Shown: positions 14,471 to 27,689 of the stretch, one piece after another
Numbering within the stretch: position 1 is the first letter of the stretch
How the letters are laid out: every line of letters starts with the position of its first letter
Source: Nemania diffusa
Lineage: Eukaryota > Ascomycota > Sordariomycetes > Xylariales > Xylariaceae
DNA length: 64,000 nt
Direction of reading: 5' to 3'
NCBI GenBank assembly: GCA_038501195.1
Contig: JBBPUQ010000002.1
Location: 4,665,001 to 4,729,000 of the forward strand
Notes under the pieces: generated by a model
What the model was told of the DNA's origin: nothing
Database searches by the model: none
Seen by the model: the letters and a program-made list of their open reading frames with translations, nothing else
Position numbers and translations under genes: made by a program

Positions 14471-17400
14471 ATTTGTGACTATGTTAAATATAGCGTTAAA
14501 AAGAGAAGTACTTAAAAGCTATATATTTTCTATCTGATTTCTATTTTTTATTGGCACATAGCTGATTATATTTATAAAGGTTAATGTAATAGTGGCGTTT
14601 TTTAGCTTTTTTATGTTATGTGTTGATTTGTTAAATATGCTGTCGGTAGCAATAGCAGTAATAATCGAAGATATTTTAAACTTAGTGTTTATAGGCATTA
14701 GCAAATTAATAAAAGCTAAAGATTTAGATCTAACTATTTTAAACAAAAGAACTGACAATATAGTTGCTACAAATGCAAAGGTTCTAAAAGCTAGCTTTTA
14801 CAAGCTGATATAGCTTCTGCTATTGCGATTTTTGCGAATTTGTTTCAACTTAATTTTATAACTTATTTTAATAAAAGCTTTTGAATTATTTATAATTGGC
14901 ATAACTTTAGGTGTTTTTATATCAAAAGCTATATTTATTGCGTTTTTGTAAATAGCTATGAAATAGAAGCTATGATTTGCAGGCAAAAGCTTATATTTAA
15001 TTTATAGGTATATACTTTTATTGCTTTATAACGTGACAGGATGTGTGTTGGTTACTTTGTGCATACATTTTTTATTTTATATGAAGATTTCGAATGGTAT
15101 AGTGAAATTGTTCAAATTGTAGAAAGTGATAGTGTTACTCAAGTAATCGATAATAGCGTTGTAAGCTTGAAAGAAGTTGTTTTTAAAAAGCATGCTTAGT
15201 TACAGGTAGTTGTTTACTATTTATTCTTTTTTTTCGTGTTTAACAATTTTGGGCTTTCTTTTTGTATTTACTTTTCGTATATAAAATGTAAATTTCGCTT
15301 ATTTTATAAAAGCCACTTTTGTATTGTTAACTATAGTTATATTATTTTTTTTTTTGCTTACGGTATATTTAAGAGTTTTTATATATAATCGGCTAATTAT
15401 AATATTACTTGTGCTAAAATTAATGCAAATTTATACGTTTACGCTAGTAAGTTTTGTGTATGTATTAACACGTAGATATATATAGCTCAAGCGCAGAGCT
15501 TTATTGTAGCAGTTAAAACTAAGCGCTTTAACAACAAAGATGTTTGCTTTGGCAATTTTAACAGATTTAGCATATATAGAAAAATTAGAGATAACTATTA
15601 CAATAGCTGGTTTTTTATCAAAAGTTCTTGAAACTAAAAATAAGCTTAAAATATTTTCAAATTTATAAATAGTATTATTTTTAGCAAGTTAGTATATTTT
15701 AAAATGCTAAAATAACATATTGTGCAAAAACATCTTTATAGTGCAGTAGCTGCATATTTAGCAAGTAAAGTTTACAAAAAATAAAGTCGAGATTTTTTTT
15801 AACTAGTGCTTTTTTTTATACTTTTTTAAGTATAACTTAAAAGTGTTAGTAAATTTATATTGTTTATAACATTTATAATATATACGGTTAAAGTTTAAAA
15901 TATAAAAAAAAAATTGACTATTATTTTCGAGTTTTAGAAACAAAGCTTGTTTTTTCGACTTTTTTCCGGTATTTTTTTCTAAAAAGTATATATGGTTTTT
16001 TTTTTCTTTTTTGCTGCAACGCTTTTTTTTATAATGTTGTTTTTGTTTGCAATTGCTATTACAATTACAGTTGCGATTACAGTTGTAGTTGCAATTACAG
16101 TCCTGATTACAGTTGCATTCGCAGTTGCAGTTGCGGTCTTTTTTTTGTAAGCGGTAACTTTTGCGATAGCTGTTACAGTAGCTACTACAATTGCAATCGC
16201 AGTTTCTGTTTTAGTAGCAGCGATTGTAACCACAGTTTTAGCTACTATTATAGTTGCTGCTTTGGCTATATCGACAACAAGATCTGTTATTGAAACATCG
16301 TTTTTGTTTATAACTACAGTAATTAGGCCGGCGATCAAACTTGTTACGCAAAAGCTTTAGAATTTATATTAGCTTTTAGATAGCTATATTAAAAAAATAC
16401 TTTATTTTAAGCTTTACGCTAAAATATTGTTTTGTAGCTTTTTGCTTAAAGTTATAATAAGCTTTTTTAATTTTTTATATATATTTTTTCAGTATATTTT
16501 TAAATTTAAGCAAACAGATATAGTTTATAATAGTTTTATTTTACTAGTTATAAATATTCTTTATAATACTTTGCTAATTAAAGTTATTTTATTTAAAAGT
16601 TTTATTAGCTTATATATATTTCAACTTGTATTAAATAAACTAAAGCAATATATTTTAGTTTTTGATAATATCGTGTAAACAAAAAAAACTACTTAAGAAC
16701 TTTTAAATAGTTTAACTAAAGCAAATTTTAAAACGATTTTTTAGCTTTTTTAATATTTTGTTAAAGCTAGCTTTATAAAAGATTCGTTTGTTATTTGTAC
16801 TAATTTCGTTGTTTTATTAAAGCAATATTAATTTAGCTAACAAATAGTTAAATATTAAAAGTATTTAATTAACATTTGACAATATTAGACTTTTAATTAA
16901 AGCATTAATATAGTTTACAAAAAAGTAAACATTTGTATAAATAATGTTTTTTCCGTTAGTAACTACTTTTTGATTGTTAAAGTCTGTTTATTCAAAGTTA
17001 AATATACTGATATTGTTACGCTTAATTCTATATATACTGCTTTTAGTAAAACTTAAATCTGCTCCAAAAGTAATATAACAAAAGTTGCGTCTATATTTTA
17101 AAATAAAATTATCGTTACTGTTATTGAAATCGCTAAAAAGATTTTTTCTAGTACTAGTGCTTTTAGGAAAAGGTGGCTGCTCTTTAGTAAAAATAAGTAC
17201 AGAAGCAAAAGTAAGATCTGGTTTAAGTGCAAACGAAAATGTAAGCTTTGGCGCAAGTGCAAGTGCTAGTACAAAGTTAACGCTAAGCTAAAACGCAGGC
17301 GCGTTAAGATTTACCGGTAGCTTAAATGTTTGGTTATAAAAAAAGTTACTAGTAAACAAAAAAAGCAGAAGCATAAAAAAAAAAGAAAAAGTAAGCAGTA

Positions 17401-18100
17401 GCGTAAACATGTTAAAGTACTTAGTATAGGCTTTTTAGTTTGTTTTTGTAACAAAATCAGTTTTAGCGGTTAAACTATATACTTTTTTCTAAAAATCGAA
17501 AAATTTATTAAGCTTTTTTATTATTTCGTTATTTGATTTCTTGTGTTTTTTTAATATTACTTGCTGATCAATTAACATTGTTTTCAAGCGATTTATTATT
17601 TACTTTATTATTTTTATATTTTGCTGAAATAAATTGTAATTAAAAGTCTGTAACTGTATAATGTTGTATATATAATTAATAGTAAGCTTATTAAATTTAA
17701 GTTTAGCTAAAGCAATAGTAACTATGTTAGCACTAAAAGTTTTTAACAAACAATTAGATTTAGATTAATTTTATATAAATTGATTAGCTAAATTAAAATA
17801 TAAACTATTAGGCAATAAGTTCAGCGTTTTATTTAGTAAATGTTTAAAAAAGGCATTTTTTTTTTTTTTTTTTTTATTTTTAGTTCTAGTTGATATAATG
17901 AAAATAATATAAAATAAACTATAAATAGTAAAAATATCTGTGTAATTATTAATCAAAGTATATATATTTTTAAATAATTAATTGGATAAAAAAATGTTTT
18001 ATTTTTTAAATAAACTTTTTTTAAAATATATATATTTTTGGTTAAATCGTTAAGTATGCTTTAACGACTGTTTTTTTTTTTGTGATTTATTAAGAAACTA
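14471..18100 (-). pseudogene. Degenerate Gag and protease-region part of the polyprotein
   Basis: The same minus-strand frame as Pol continues upstream, with open stretches at 17,956-17,771, about 17,290-16,975, 14,986-14,798 and 14,758-14,519. The 17.3-17.0 kb part has a Pro-, Ser- and Ala-rich stretch and then a KSTSTRKNLFSDFN-like segment. Between about 16,350 and 15,985 the frame encodes a run of alternating Asn and Cys with basic residues after it, where a nucleocapsid would be expected. No protease D-S/T-G motif could be picked out with confidence. The start codon is not identifiable. The assignment as Gag rests on position and frame, not on a recognised domain. Confidence 0.55.
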
Positions 18101-18514
18101 AGCGCATATATTTTAATGGAAGGGATCTATAAGTGTTTGCGAAAGCAGTAGATACTATCGCGATAGAATATGTTTTTATAGCTAAATACGCTGTTATTTT
18201 TTAAGATATAAAAAAGTATTATTAAGTTTGCTTTTTGTACTAATATGTCGGACTATTTGCAAAACTTAACGGGGATATAAAATAAAATAGTGCTAAGCAA
18301 AGATAGTACAAAAGAACTAAGCTACTAAAGCGTTAGATATTTTTGTAGTGTTAATACTTGCTTTGTTTGAATTAGTTATAGCAATCTAGCGCAGATATAT
18401 ATATATATACTGCCGCTAACAAAAAAAGTCTTTTTGACTTTAAAAAATCTAAAAAATAATAGTATAGTAATAGTTTAGTTTAGTTTTATAGTAAAACTAT
18501 AAAAAGCATTAATT

Positions 18515-18789
18515 TAATAAGTACAATTAAAGGTAGTCAAGTAAAGTAATAATAAAAAGTGAAATATAGATTAAATAAAAAAAAAAACCTGCAGCAATTT
18601 CTAAAATTTAAAGTCTAGATATATATATAGATTTTTGTAGGTTTTTATAAGTTCTTGTGGGTTTTTATTTAATTTATAAGTATATGTAGGTACTACTTTT
18701 TCTATAGGTGTTTATTAATATAGCCTACTTTAAAAATGCGTCACTTTTATATAAGCTTTTTTATTTAAAACCTTTAAAAGTTTTTATTA
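18515..18789 (-). repeat. LTR of the chromovirus (5' LTR of the minus-strand element)
   Basis: Gapless 275-bp partner of 10,670-10,944. It begins TA where the other copy has TG, consistent with a G to A change at the terminal dinucleotide. It carries more A and T than its partner at most, but not all, differing sites. Confidence 0.9.
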
Positions 18790-18794
18790 TATTT
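18790..18794. other. Target-site duplication, right
   Basis: TATTT follows the right LTR directly and matches 10,665-10,669 exactly. Confidence 0.85.
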
Positions 18795-19983
18795 AAATTG
18801 TTTTTATATAAAATTAAAACTAAAATTAATATTTAAATAATTTATTAAATTTATAAAAATAAAATTTATATAAATAAATTAATTTTTTTTATTTATAAAA
18901 ATAATTATTAATAATATATTATTTTTATATATTAATTATTATATAAATTTAAAAATTATTAAAAATAATATTAAAAAATTAAACTTATAAATATAATAAT
19001 AAATTAATAATATATAAAAAAATTATAATTAATATTTTTAAATTTTAATTAAATAAAAATATAAATTTTTAATTTAAATTTATAATTATATTAAATTATA
19101 AAAACTATATAAAAAATAATAATATTTATTAAATTTTAATTAAAAATAAATATATTTTTTTAATATATTTATAAATAAAATAATTAATAAATTTAATTAA
19201 ATAATTATATTATTAATTAAATATAAAAAAACAATTTAATATAAATAAATTAATTATTTAAATAAAAATATATATAAATTAATTAATATTAAAATTAAAA
19301 TTAAAGTTTATATATAAAAAAAATTATTAAAAAATTAAATAAATAAAAAATAAAAAAAATATTATATTTAAATTATATAATTATTATATAAATAAATTAA
19401 TTTAAAATATATTATAATTTTAATTATAAAATATTAAATATAAATATATTTATATATAATTTAAATTTATTATATATTAAAAAAAACATTAATAAATTTA
19501 TTATTATAAATTTTAAATTAATAATATTATATTAAAAAAACTTTTATATAAATTTAATAATAAATAAATAATATATTAATAATAAAAGAAATTTAATATA
19601 TATTTATATTATAAAAGCTTTTTATTTTAATAAAATAAAATAATTAATAAAATTTAATAAATATTAAAATTAAAAATATTATTTAAAATTTTTTATTAAA
19701 TTAATAATTTAATTTAATTTATATTTTTAAATATATAATTAAAAGTTTAATTATATTATTAAATAAATATTAAATAATTTTTATTTTATAATTTATAAAT
19801 TTTATAAATTTTATATAAATAAATATTAATTTAAAATTTAAAGTTAATATATATAAATAAAGTTTTATTAATATTAAAAAGTTTATTTTAAAAAATATTT
19901 ATTATATTTATAAATATTTAATAAATAAATTAATATAATAAAACTTTTTTTATAATTTATTATTAATTAAATTATTAATAAAA

Positions 19984-20280
19984 TGTTTTATATATATATA
20001 TATAAAAAGATTTAAAATAATTTATAAAGTTTAAAATTTATTTTAAGTTTTAAAGTTTTATATTAATTTATATATATATTTTATAAAAAAAAATATAATT
20101 AAAAAAGTTATATATAAATTATTTATATATATATATATATAAAATTTATAAATTTTATAAATTTTAATAAATTTTTATATTTTTTATTTATTTAATTATT
20201 TAATAAAAATTTTAGTTTAAATTTTAATTATATATATTTAATATATATATATAAATTTTATTAAATTATTAATTTAATAT
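19984..20280 (-). repeat. LTR-like repeat B, left copy
   Basis: Aligned with 25,582-25,879 through a TATATATA run, AAAAAGATTTAAAATAATTT, TTTAAAGTTTTATATTAATT, AAAAAAGTTATATATAAATT and TTTATTTATTTAATTATTTA, ending TTTAATAT. The copies differ by scattered changes, several of them C/T or G/A. Confidence 0.65.
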
Positions 20281-23200
20281 TAAAGCTTTTTCTTTTTATA
20301 TAATAATTTTAATTTTAATATTAATTAATTTTTTGTTATTTTCTTTTATTATTTAATCGATTTATATATATTTTTATTTATATAATTTATTTATTTATAT
20401 TAATTAGTTTTTTTAATATTTAATTAAATATTTTTTTTATATTAATATTTATTAAGTTATTTTTATTATTAATTTAATATATTTTTATAATTTTATAATT
20501 TTTATATATTTTTTAAATTAATATAATATTAATTATAAGTTATTTTTTTTATATAATTTTTAATTTAATTAAATATTTATATAAAAATTTAAAATCGATA
20601 TATATAACTAATAATATAATTAATAGTTTTATTATATAAATAATTTTTTAAAAAATTATATTAAATATAATAATATAATTAAATTTATTAATTATATTAT
20701 ATAATTATTTATTAATATATTATATATAATTTATTTATATTTAATTAAATTTTAATAAATAATTTTATTTTTAATTATAAAAATATTTTTTACAAAACTT
20801 TTATTAATTAATATAATTATAAATTTAATTTAAAAATTTAAATTTTTATTATTTATAAATATTTTATTAATAAAAATAAAAATTTTTATATAATTAAAAT
20901 TTAAAAATATATAATATAATTTTTATTATATATTATTAATTTATTATTATATTTATATATTTAATATTTTAATGTTATTTTTTAATAATTTTTAAATTTA
21001 TATATTAATTAATAAGTTATATAATATTTTTAATTAATATATTAATATAATATATATATTTTAAATTTATTAAATAATATATTATTAAAAATAGTTTTTT
21101 ATATAAAAATTAATAATATATAATTATTTGATTTATTTTTATTAAATTAAAAAAAAAATCATATTTATTTATTTAGATTTTATTTTTATTAAATTTAATA
21201 AAATATTTAAATATTAATTTTATTTTTAGTTTTATATAAAATAATAACTTAGTTTTTTTTTTATATAAAGATTTTTTAAATATAATATTAAAAATATTAT
21301 TTATTTAAAGTTTTATAATTATAAATTTATTAAATTATTTTTTAATATATAATAAATATAAATTATATTTAAATATTTTTATATTTAATTTTTAATAATA
21401 ATATTTATAATAAATTTTATATTAATATAATTTTAATTTAATTAATTTATATAATAATTATATAATTTAAAATATAATATTTATTAAATTTTAATTTTTT
21501 AGTTTTTTTAATAAATAGATATAAATTTTATAGTTTAATTTATTATATAATTATATATATATTTTAAAAATATTTTATAATTTTATATATATATATTATA
21601 GTTTTAAATTAATAATAATTTTAAAACTATAATAAATTATTAATTTATATATTAAATTATTAATATTTATATAAAAATTTAAACTTTATTATTATTTTTA
21701 TAACTTTATATAATTTAATTATTTTATTTTTAACTTTTTATATAAATTTAATTTAAAAATTTTTTATTTAATTATATTAATTTAAATTATATTATATAAA
21801 TTAAAATATATTTTAAATTATTAATATATTTATTTTAGTTATATTTAATTATTTAAAAAATATATTAAATATAATAATTATATTATTTTATTTTAATTAT
21901 ATAATTAAAATATAATTATTAATTTTTTTTAATATAAAATATTAATTATTAATAAATATAAATAACTTTTTTAGTTTATTTTTATATTAAAGTTATAACT
22001 ATTTAATAATTTAAAAAAAATTATATAAAAAGTTATTGTTTTTATATAATAAATTAAATATAATTTTTTATTAATAATATAATTTAATTTATATATAATA
22101 AAATTTAGTTAATTTATTTATTATATTAATTATAATATTATAATTTTTAATTATAAAAATTTTATATAATTTTATTTAGTTTTTATATTTTTTTTATATT
22201 ATAATTTTATTTTAAAAAAATAAAAAAAATATTTTATATAATAATATTAATTTATTTTTAATTTATATAATTTAGTTAATATTAATTTTTATATAAATAT
22301 TTTTTAATATTTTTATATTTTTTTATATAGTTTTTACTTTTTAAATAATTTTTAATAAAAAAAATAAATCGCTATTAATTTTAAAATAAACTTTAAAAAT
22401 TAATAAAATAAATATAAAACTATTTAATTTAATTATATTATTTAAAACTTTTATAATTATTTATAATATTATTTTTTTATTTATATAATAATTGATTTTT
22501 TTATATAAAATATTAAATATATAATAAAATAATATATTTATTTATTTAATTTTTTTAATAATTTAATATATTTTAATAAATATTTTTTTATATAAAGTTT
22601 TAATTAGTTATATATTATTATAAAATTTTTTAAATAAAAGATTTATATTAAAATTATATATAATATAATTAAATAACTTTTAATATATTAAAATTTAATA
22701 TTAATATAATATATTTTAAATATTATATATATTTAAAAACTTTAAAAATTTAGCTATTTAAAATAAAATATTTATATTAATTATATATAAAATTAATTAT
22801 TTATTAATTTATATAATATTAATAATAATTTTATAATTAAAATTATATTTATTTTTTAATAAAAATTTAAATTTTTTTAAAATTTAGTTATATAATTAAT
22901 AATAATAATAAAATTTTTTAATTTTTTAAAATATTAAAATATTAATATTATTATATTTAATTTTTTATAATAATTTTATAAATTTTTTTATATAAAAATA
23001 TTTAAATTAACAATATAATTTTTAAAATTTTTATTTTATAAAATAATTTATAGTTTTTAATTAGTTAATATTAAAAAATAAATATTTTTATTTGTATATA
23101 ATTAATATTATTATATTATTTTATTATATAATTATATTTTATATATTATTAAAATAAATATATAATTAATTTATATTTTATAATAATAATAAAAATAAAA

Positions 23201-25581
23201 TTAATATATTTAAAATATAAAATTTAATTAATTTAATTAATATTAAAATTATTATAATATTTATAATTTTAAAACTTTTAATATTATTAAATCAAATTAT
23301 TATATTATTTAAAATTTAGTTTATTTATATAAAAAAGTTTTTTTATATAAAAGTTTTAGTTTAAACTTTTTTAATAATTAAAATTTTAGCTATATTAATA
23401 TTTTATAAAATATTTTAATATTTTATATTATATTAATTATTTAAATAAAAATTATTTAATATTAATATTTAATTTTAAATATATATATATTTTTTTTATT
23501 ATATAATAAAAATATATTAAATTTATTAAAAATTAAACTATTTTATTTTTAGTTTTAAATTTTAAATTGTTATTAAATTTATTATTATATAAAAAGTTTT
23601 TATTATTTTTATAATTTAATATAAATATATTATATTTTTTATATAATAAAGCTTTTTATTTTAAAATATTATATATAATAAAATATTATTTTTTTATTTT
23701 TAATTTTTTTTATTAATTATAATTAATAAATTAATAATTAAGCTTTTTATAAATAAAACAGTTTTTGTTATTTTTATTATTTTTATTATATAATTATTAT
23801 AGTTTTTAATAAAAAAATTTTTTAAAGCTATAATTATATAATTATTTCAAATATTTAATATTATATTATTTATTAATAAAATAAATATTTATTATATAAT
23901 AATAGTTTATTTTTTAATTAAAAAAAATCTATAATATTATTTATAAATTAAAAAATAAAGCTTTATATATAAATTTTTAATTAATTAAAATAAATTTAAG
24001 CTTAAATATATTAAAATATATTTATATAACTATTATATAAAATTATATTTTTTTATAATAGCTAAATTTTAAAATATATTATATAAATTAAAATTTATTA
24101 ATTATAGTTTTTAATATTTTAAATATTATTTTTATTAAATTATTTTATTTTATTTATATAAAAATAATAATAATTTAGTTAATTTAATATTAATTATAAT
24201 TAATTATTATATTAAAATAATTATTAAATATTATATAAATTTTAATTTATTTATATATTAAATTAATATAATTAAAATAATATTATTTAACTTTTTTTTT
24301 AATATAAAAAAAAATATTATATAATATTATTTTTTAATAATTTTAAATTAATAATATATTAAAATAAAAATTCAAGTTTTATTATATAATATATTATATA
24401 ATTTATTATTATAATTTTAATTAAACTATTATATTTTAATAAATATAATAAATTAAACTGTTTTAATTAAATTATTATAAATAATTTAAATAAAAAAAAT
24501 TTTATATAATCGATTTTTATATATAAATAAAAATATAAAATATATAATAAAAATTTTAAAAATAAATATAAATTTTTAAATTTTTATTTATATAAAAAAA
24601 ATAAATATTTAATTATTTATATTAAATATTAAAATATATATTAATATTATTAATTTTAATATAATCGGTTATAATATTAACAAATTTATTTATATAATAA
24701 AAAGTTCTAATATATTGATTAATATAAATATTAAAATTAATATTATTTATATAAATATATTATTGTTTAATTTATTATTATTTTTATTTTTATATTTTTA
24801 AAAAATATAAATAAATTTATTATTATATATTATATTATATAATTAAATATTTAAATTATTTTTAATTATAATATTAAATTTTTGTTTAAATATATAATTA
24901 ATATTTATAAATATAAATTTTATTTATTTATTAAAATTTATTATAAATATTTATATAAACTGTTTTTTTTTAATTTTTAATTATATATAGTTATATAAAT
25001 ATTATATAAAATATATTATTAATTTTATAAATTTTACAAAAATATTAAAATTAATAGTTATATTTTAATATTTTAGATCTGTTTTTTTTTTTTAAATTTT
25101 TATTTAAATATTACTATTTTTAGCTATATTTTTATATATAAAGTTATTTTTATTATATAAAGCTATTAAATTGTTATTTTAAATTTATTTAATTATTATA
25201 GCTATTATTATTATTATTGCTTTTATTGTTAATATTAATATAATTATAAAAAATAAAAAAATAAAAAAATAAAAGTTATAAAATAAATAAAATAATTAAA
25301 AAAATAAATATATAAAATAACTTATAGTTTTATTAATTTTTATATAAAAATTAATTAAATTATTATAAAAAAAACTTTAATTTTTTAATAGTTAAGTTTT
25401 ATTTATTTAATAATTAATTTAATATATTTTTAATTAATTAATAAAAATAGTAATATATTTTTTATATAAAAAAAAAAAAAAAATATAATACAAAAGTTAT
25501 TTTTAATAATAATTAATTTTTGCTTTTTTATTTTATTAATTTATAATGATATTTTATAATTATTAATTAATATTAATAAAA

Positions 25582-25879
25582 CTTTATATATATATATATA
25601 TAAAAAGATTTAAAATAATTTATAAAATTTAAATTTTATTTTTAAATTTTAAAGTTTTATATTAATTTATATATATATTTTATAAAAAAAAATATAACTA
25701 AAAAAGTTATATATAAATTATTTATATATATATATATATAAAATTTATAAGTTTTATAAATTTTAATAAATTTTTATATTTTTTATTTATTTAATTATTT
25801 AATAAAAATTATAATTTAAGTTTTAATTGTATATATTTAATATATATATATAAGTTTTATTAAATTATTAGTTTAATAT
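25582..25879 (-). repeat. LTR-like repeat B, right copy
   Basis: Direct-orientation partner of 19,984-20,280 about 5.6 kb downstream, with the same landmarks in the same order. A related left edge, with preceding TAATTATTAATTAATATTAA in common, recurs at about 30,120. Confidence 0.65.
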
Positions 25880-27689
25880 AAATTATATTAATAATTATAA
25901 TTATATAATATTTGTTTTATTAATAAATTAATTAAATAATTTATAAATAAATATTATAATTAATATTAAATTAATTATAATATAAATATAATAATTAATT
26001 AATATAATAATTATATAAATATATTTATATATATTTAAATTTAAAATTATTTTAATTATTTAAAAAGTTTATATATAAAATATTATTATTTTTATTTTTA
26101 TATAATATTATAATTTTGATTTAATTAAAAATTTATTTATTATTATATATTAAATATATATAATAATTTAAAATTTTTATATAAAAACTTTAAATATAAA
26201 AAAATTATTTTAATTAAATTAATATAATTTAAAGTTTTTATTTTTATATTTATTAAATATTTTAAATTAAATATATATTATATTAATATTAAATTTTTTT
26301 TTTTATAATATATATTTAATTAAAATATTATATTTAAAAATAATTATTAAAATATAATATATTATTTATAAAATTATATAAATTTATATATAATTTTATT
26401 ATATATTAAAAACTTTGTATAAAAATATTAAATAGTTATTTATTTAATTAAAAATTATATTTATTTTAAAATATTAAAAATTAATTTTTTTTATATATTT
26501 TTAAAAGATTTAAATTATTATAATTATTTTAGAATTTTTTTTATAAATTATAACTTTATTTAAAATTATAAAATATAATTTTAAAATTTTAAATTTATAA
26601 AAATAAAATCTTTTAATTAAATTATATAAAATATTATAAAAATAATAATAAAATAAAATAATTTATATTTATTACATTTTAATAAAATTTTAATAAATTT
26701 AATATTTTAATTTTTTTTATTATATTAGCTGTTTTAAATAAAAAATTATATTATTTATATTAATATATAATAAAAAAAAATTTTTTTTTGTTAATAATAA
26801 ATATTTTATTATATAAATTTAAAAATACTTTTATAATTTATTAATTTTATTAAAAAATTATATATTAAATTAATATTAATTATTATATAATTATTAATAA
26901 ATTAATTATAATAATATTATATTTTAATAAAATATTAATAAATTAATAAAAATAATTATATAATTATAACTATTTAATTTTAAAAAATAAATATATAATA
27001 ATATAAATAAATTATTTTTAAAGAAATATTTTAATAAACTTTTTATTATTTATTTAATTTTTTGCTATTAAAATTAAATTTAATTATTTCGTTATAATTT
27101 TATTATTTATTTAAATAATAAATTTTAATAAATTTATAATTAAAATTTTAAAATAATAATATTTTTAATATTATATTTAAATAATATTTATCAATAATAA
27201 TTAAATTATTATTTTATATAAAAATAAATTAAATATTTATATTATATTATTATATTAAATATAAATATTATATAATTTATTAATTATTATATAAATTAAA
27301 AAATTATAAAAAATTATAAAAACTTTTATATTTATTTATTAAATATATAATAATAATATTAATATTAAAATTTAAATTAAATTTATATTTATATTAATTA
27401 ATAACAATTATATAAATAATATATTATTAATTATAAATAAAATTAATAATATTAATAAATTTTATTAAATTTATTTATTTTTTATAATTTTCATATATAA
27501 TTATTAAAATATATATTTATAAAATAAAATAAATTATTAATTTAATATTAAATTTTTTAATATAATTATTTAAATTATAATATAAAATAATATTTTATAA
27601 ATTTATATATATTAATAATATTATATAAATTATTATATAATTAATATTTATATTATAATTAATCTTTTAAATATTTAATATAAATTTAT

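Larger units (their letters stand above)
10670..18789 (-). mobile_element. Full-length RIP-mutated Ty3/gypsy LTR retrotransposon (chromovirus)
   Basis: The 8,120-bp element is bounded by two 275-bp LTRs (10,670-10,944 and 18,515-18,789) and a perfect TATTT duplication. The coding strand is minus. Gag-like sequence, reverse transcriptase, RNase H, integrase and a C-terminal chromodomain follow one another in a single frame (codon first bases at positions congruent to 1 modulo 3) from about 18.1 kb to a stop at 10,988-10,990, with no frameshift detected. Many Trp and Gln codons have become stops and catalytic Asp codons have become Asn, all by G to A or C to T. It is therefore dead. It is clearly richer in G and C than its flanks, so it probably inserted into sequence already degraded and has seen fewer rounds of RIP. 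Primer-binding and polypurine sites could not be identified. Confidence 0.93.
19984..25879 (-). mobile_element. Highly degraded LTR-retrotransposon-like element B
   Basis: Two direct repeats of about 297 bp (19,984-20,280 and 25,582-25,879) enclose about 5.3 kb, a usual internal length for a retroelement. The left repeat opens with TG. The right one is CT at the matching place, so the exact termini and any target duplication are unresolved. Coding domains are no longer legible. Minus orientation is inferred only from T-richness of the + strand. Partial copies lie at about 27,690-30,200 (same orientation) and about 2,050-2,985 (inverted), so this was a multi-copy family as RIP requires. Confidence 0.6.

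Noticed and set aside
15979..16338. 119-residue Ala/Thr/Val-rich minus-strand ORF
   Set aside because: It is out of frame with Gag and Pol of the surrounding chromovirus and arises from a short-period repeat; the polyprotein frame reads through the same region differently.
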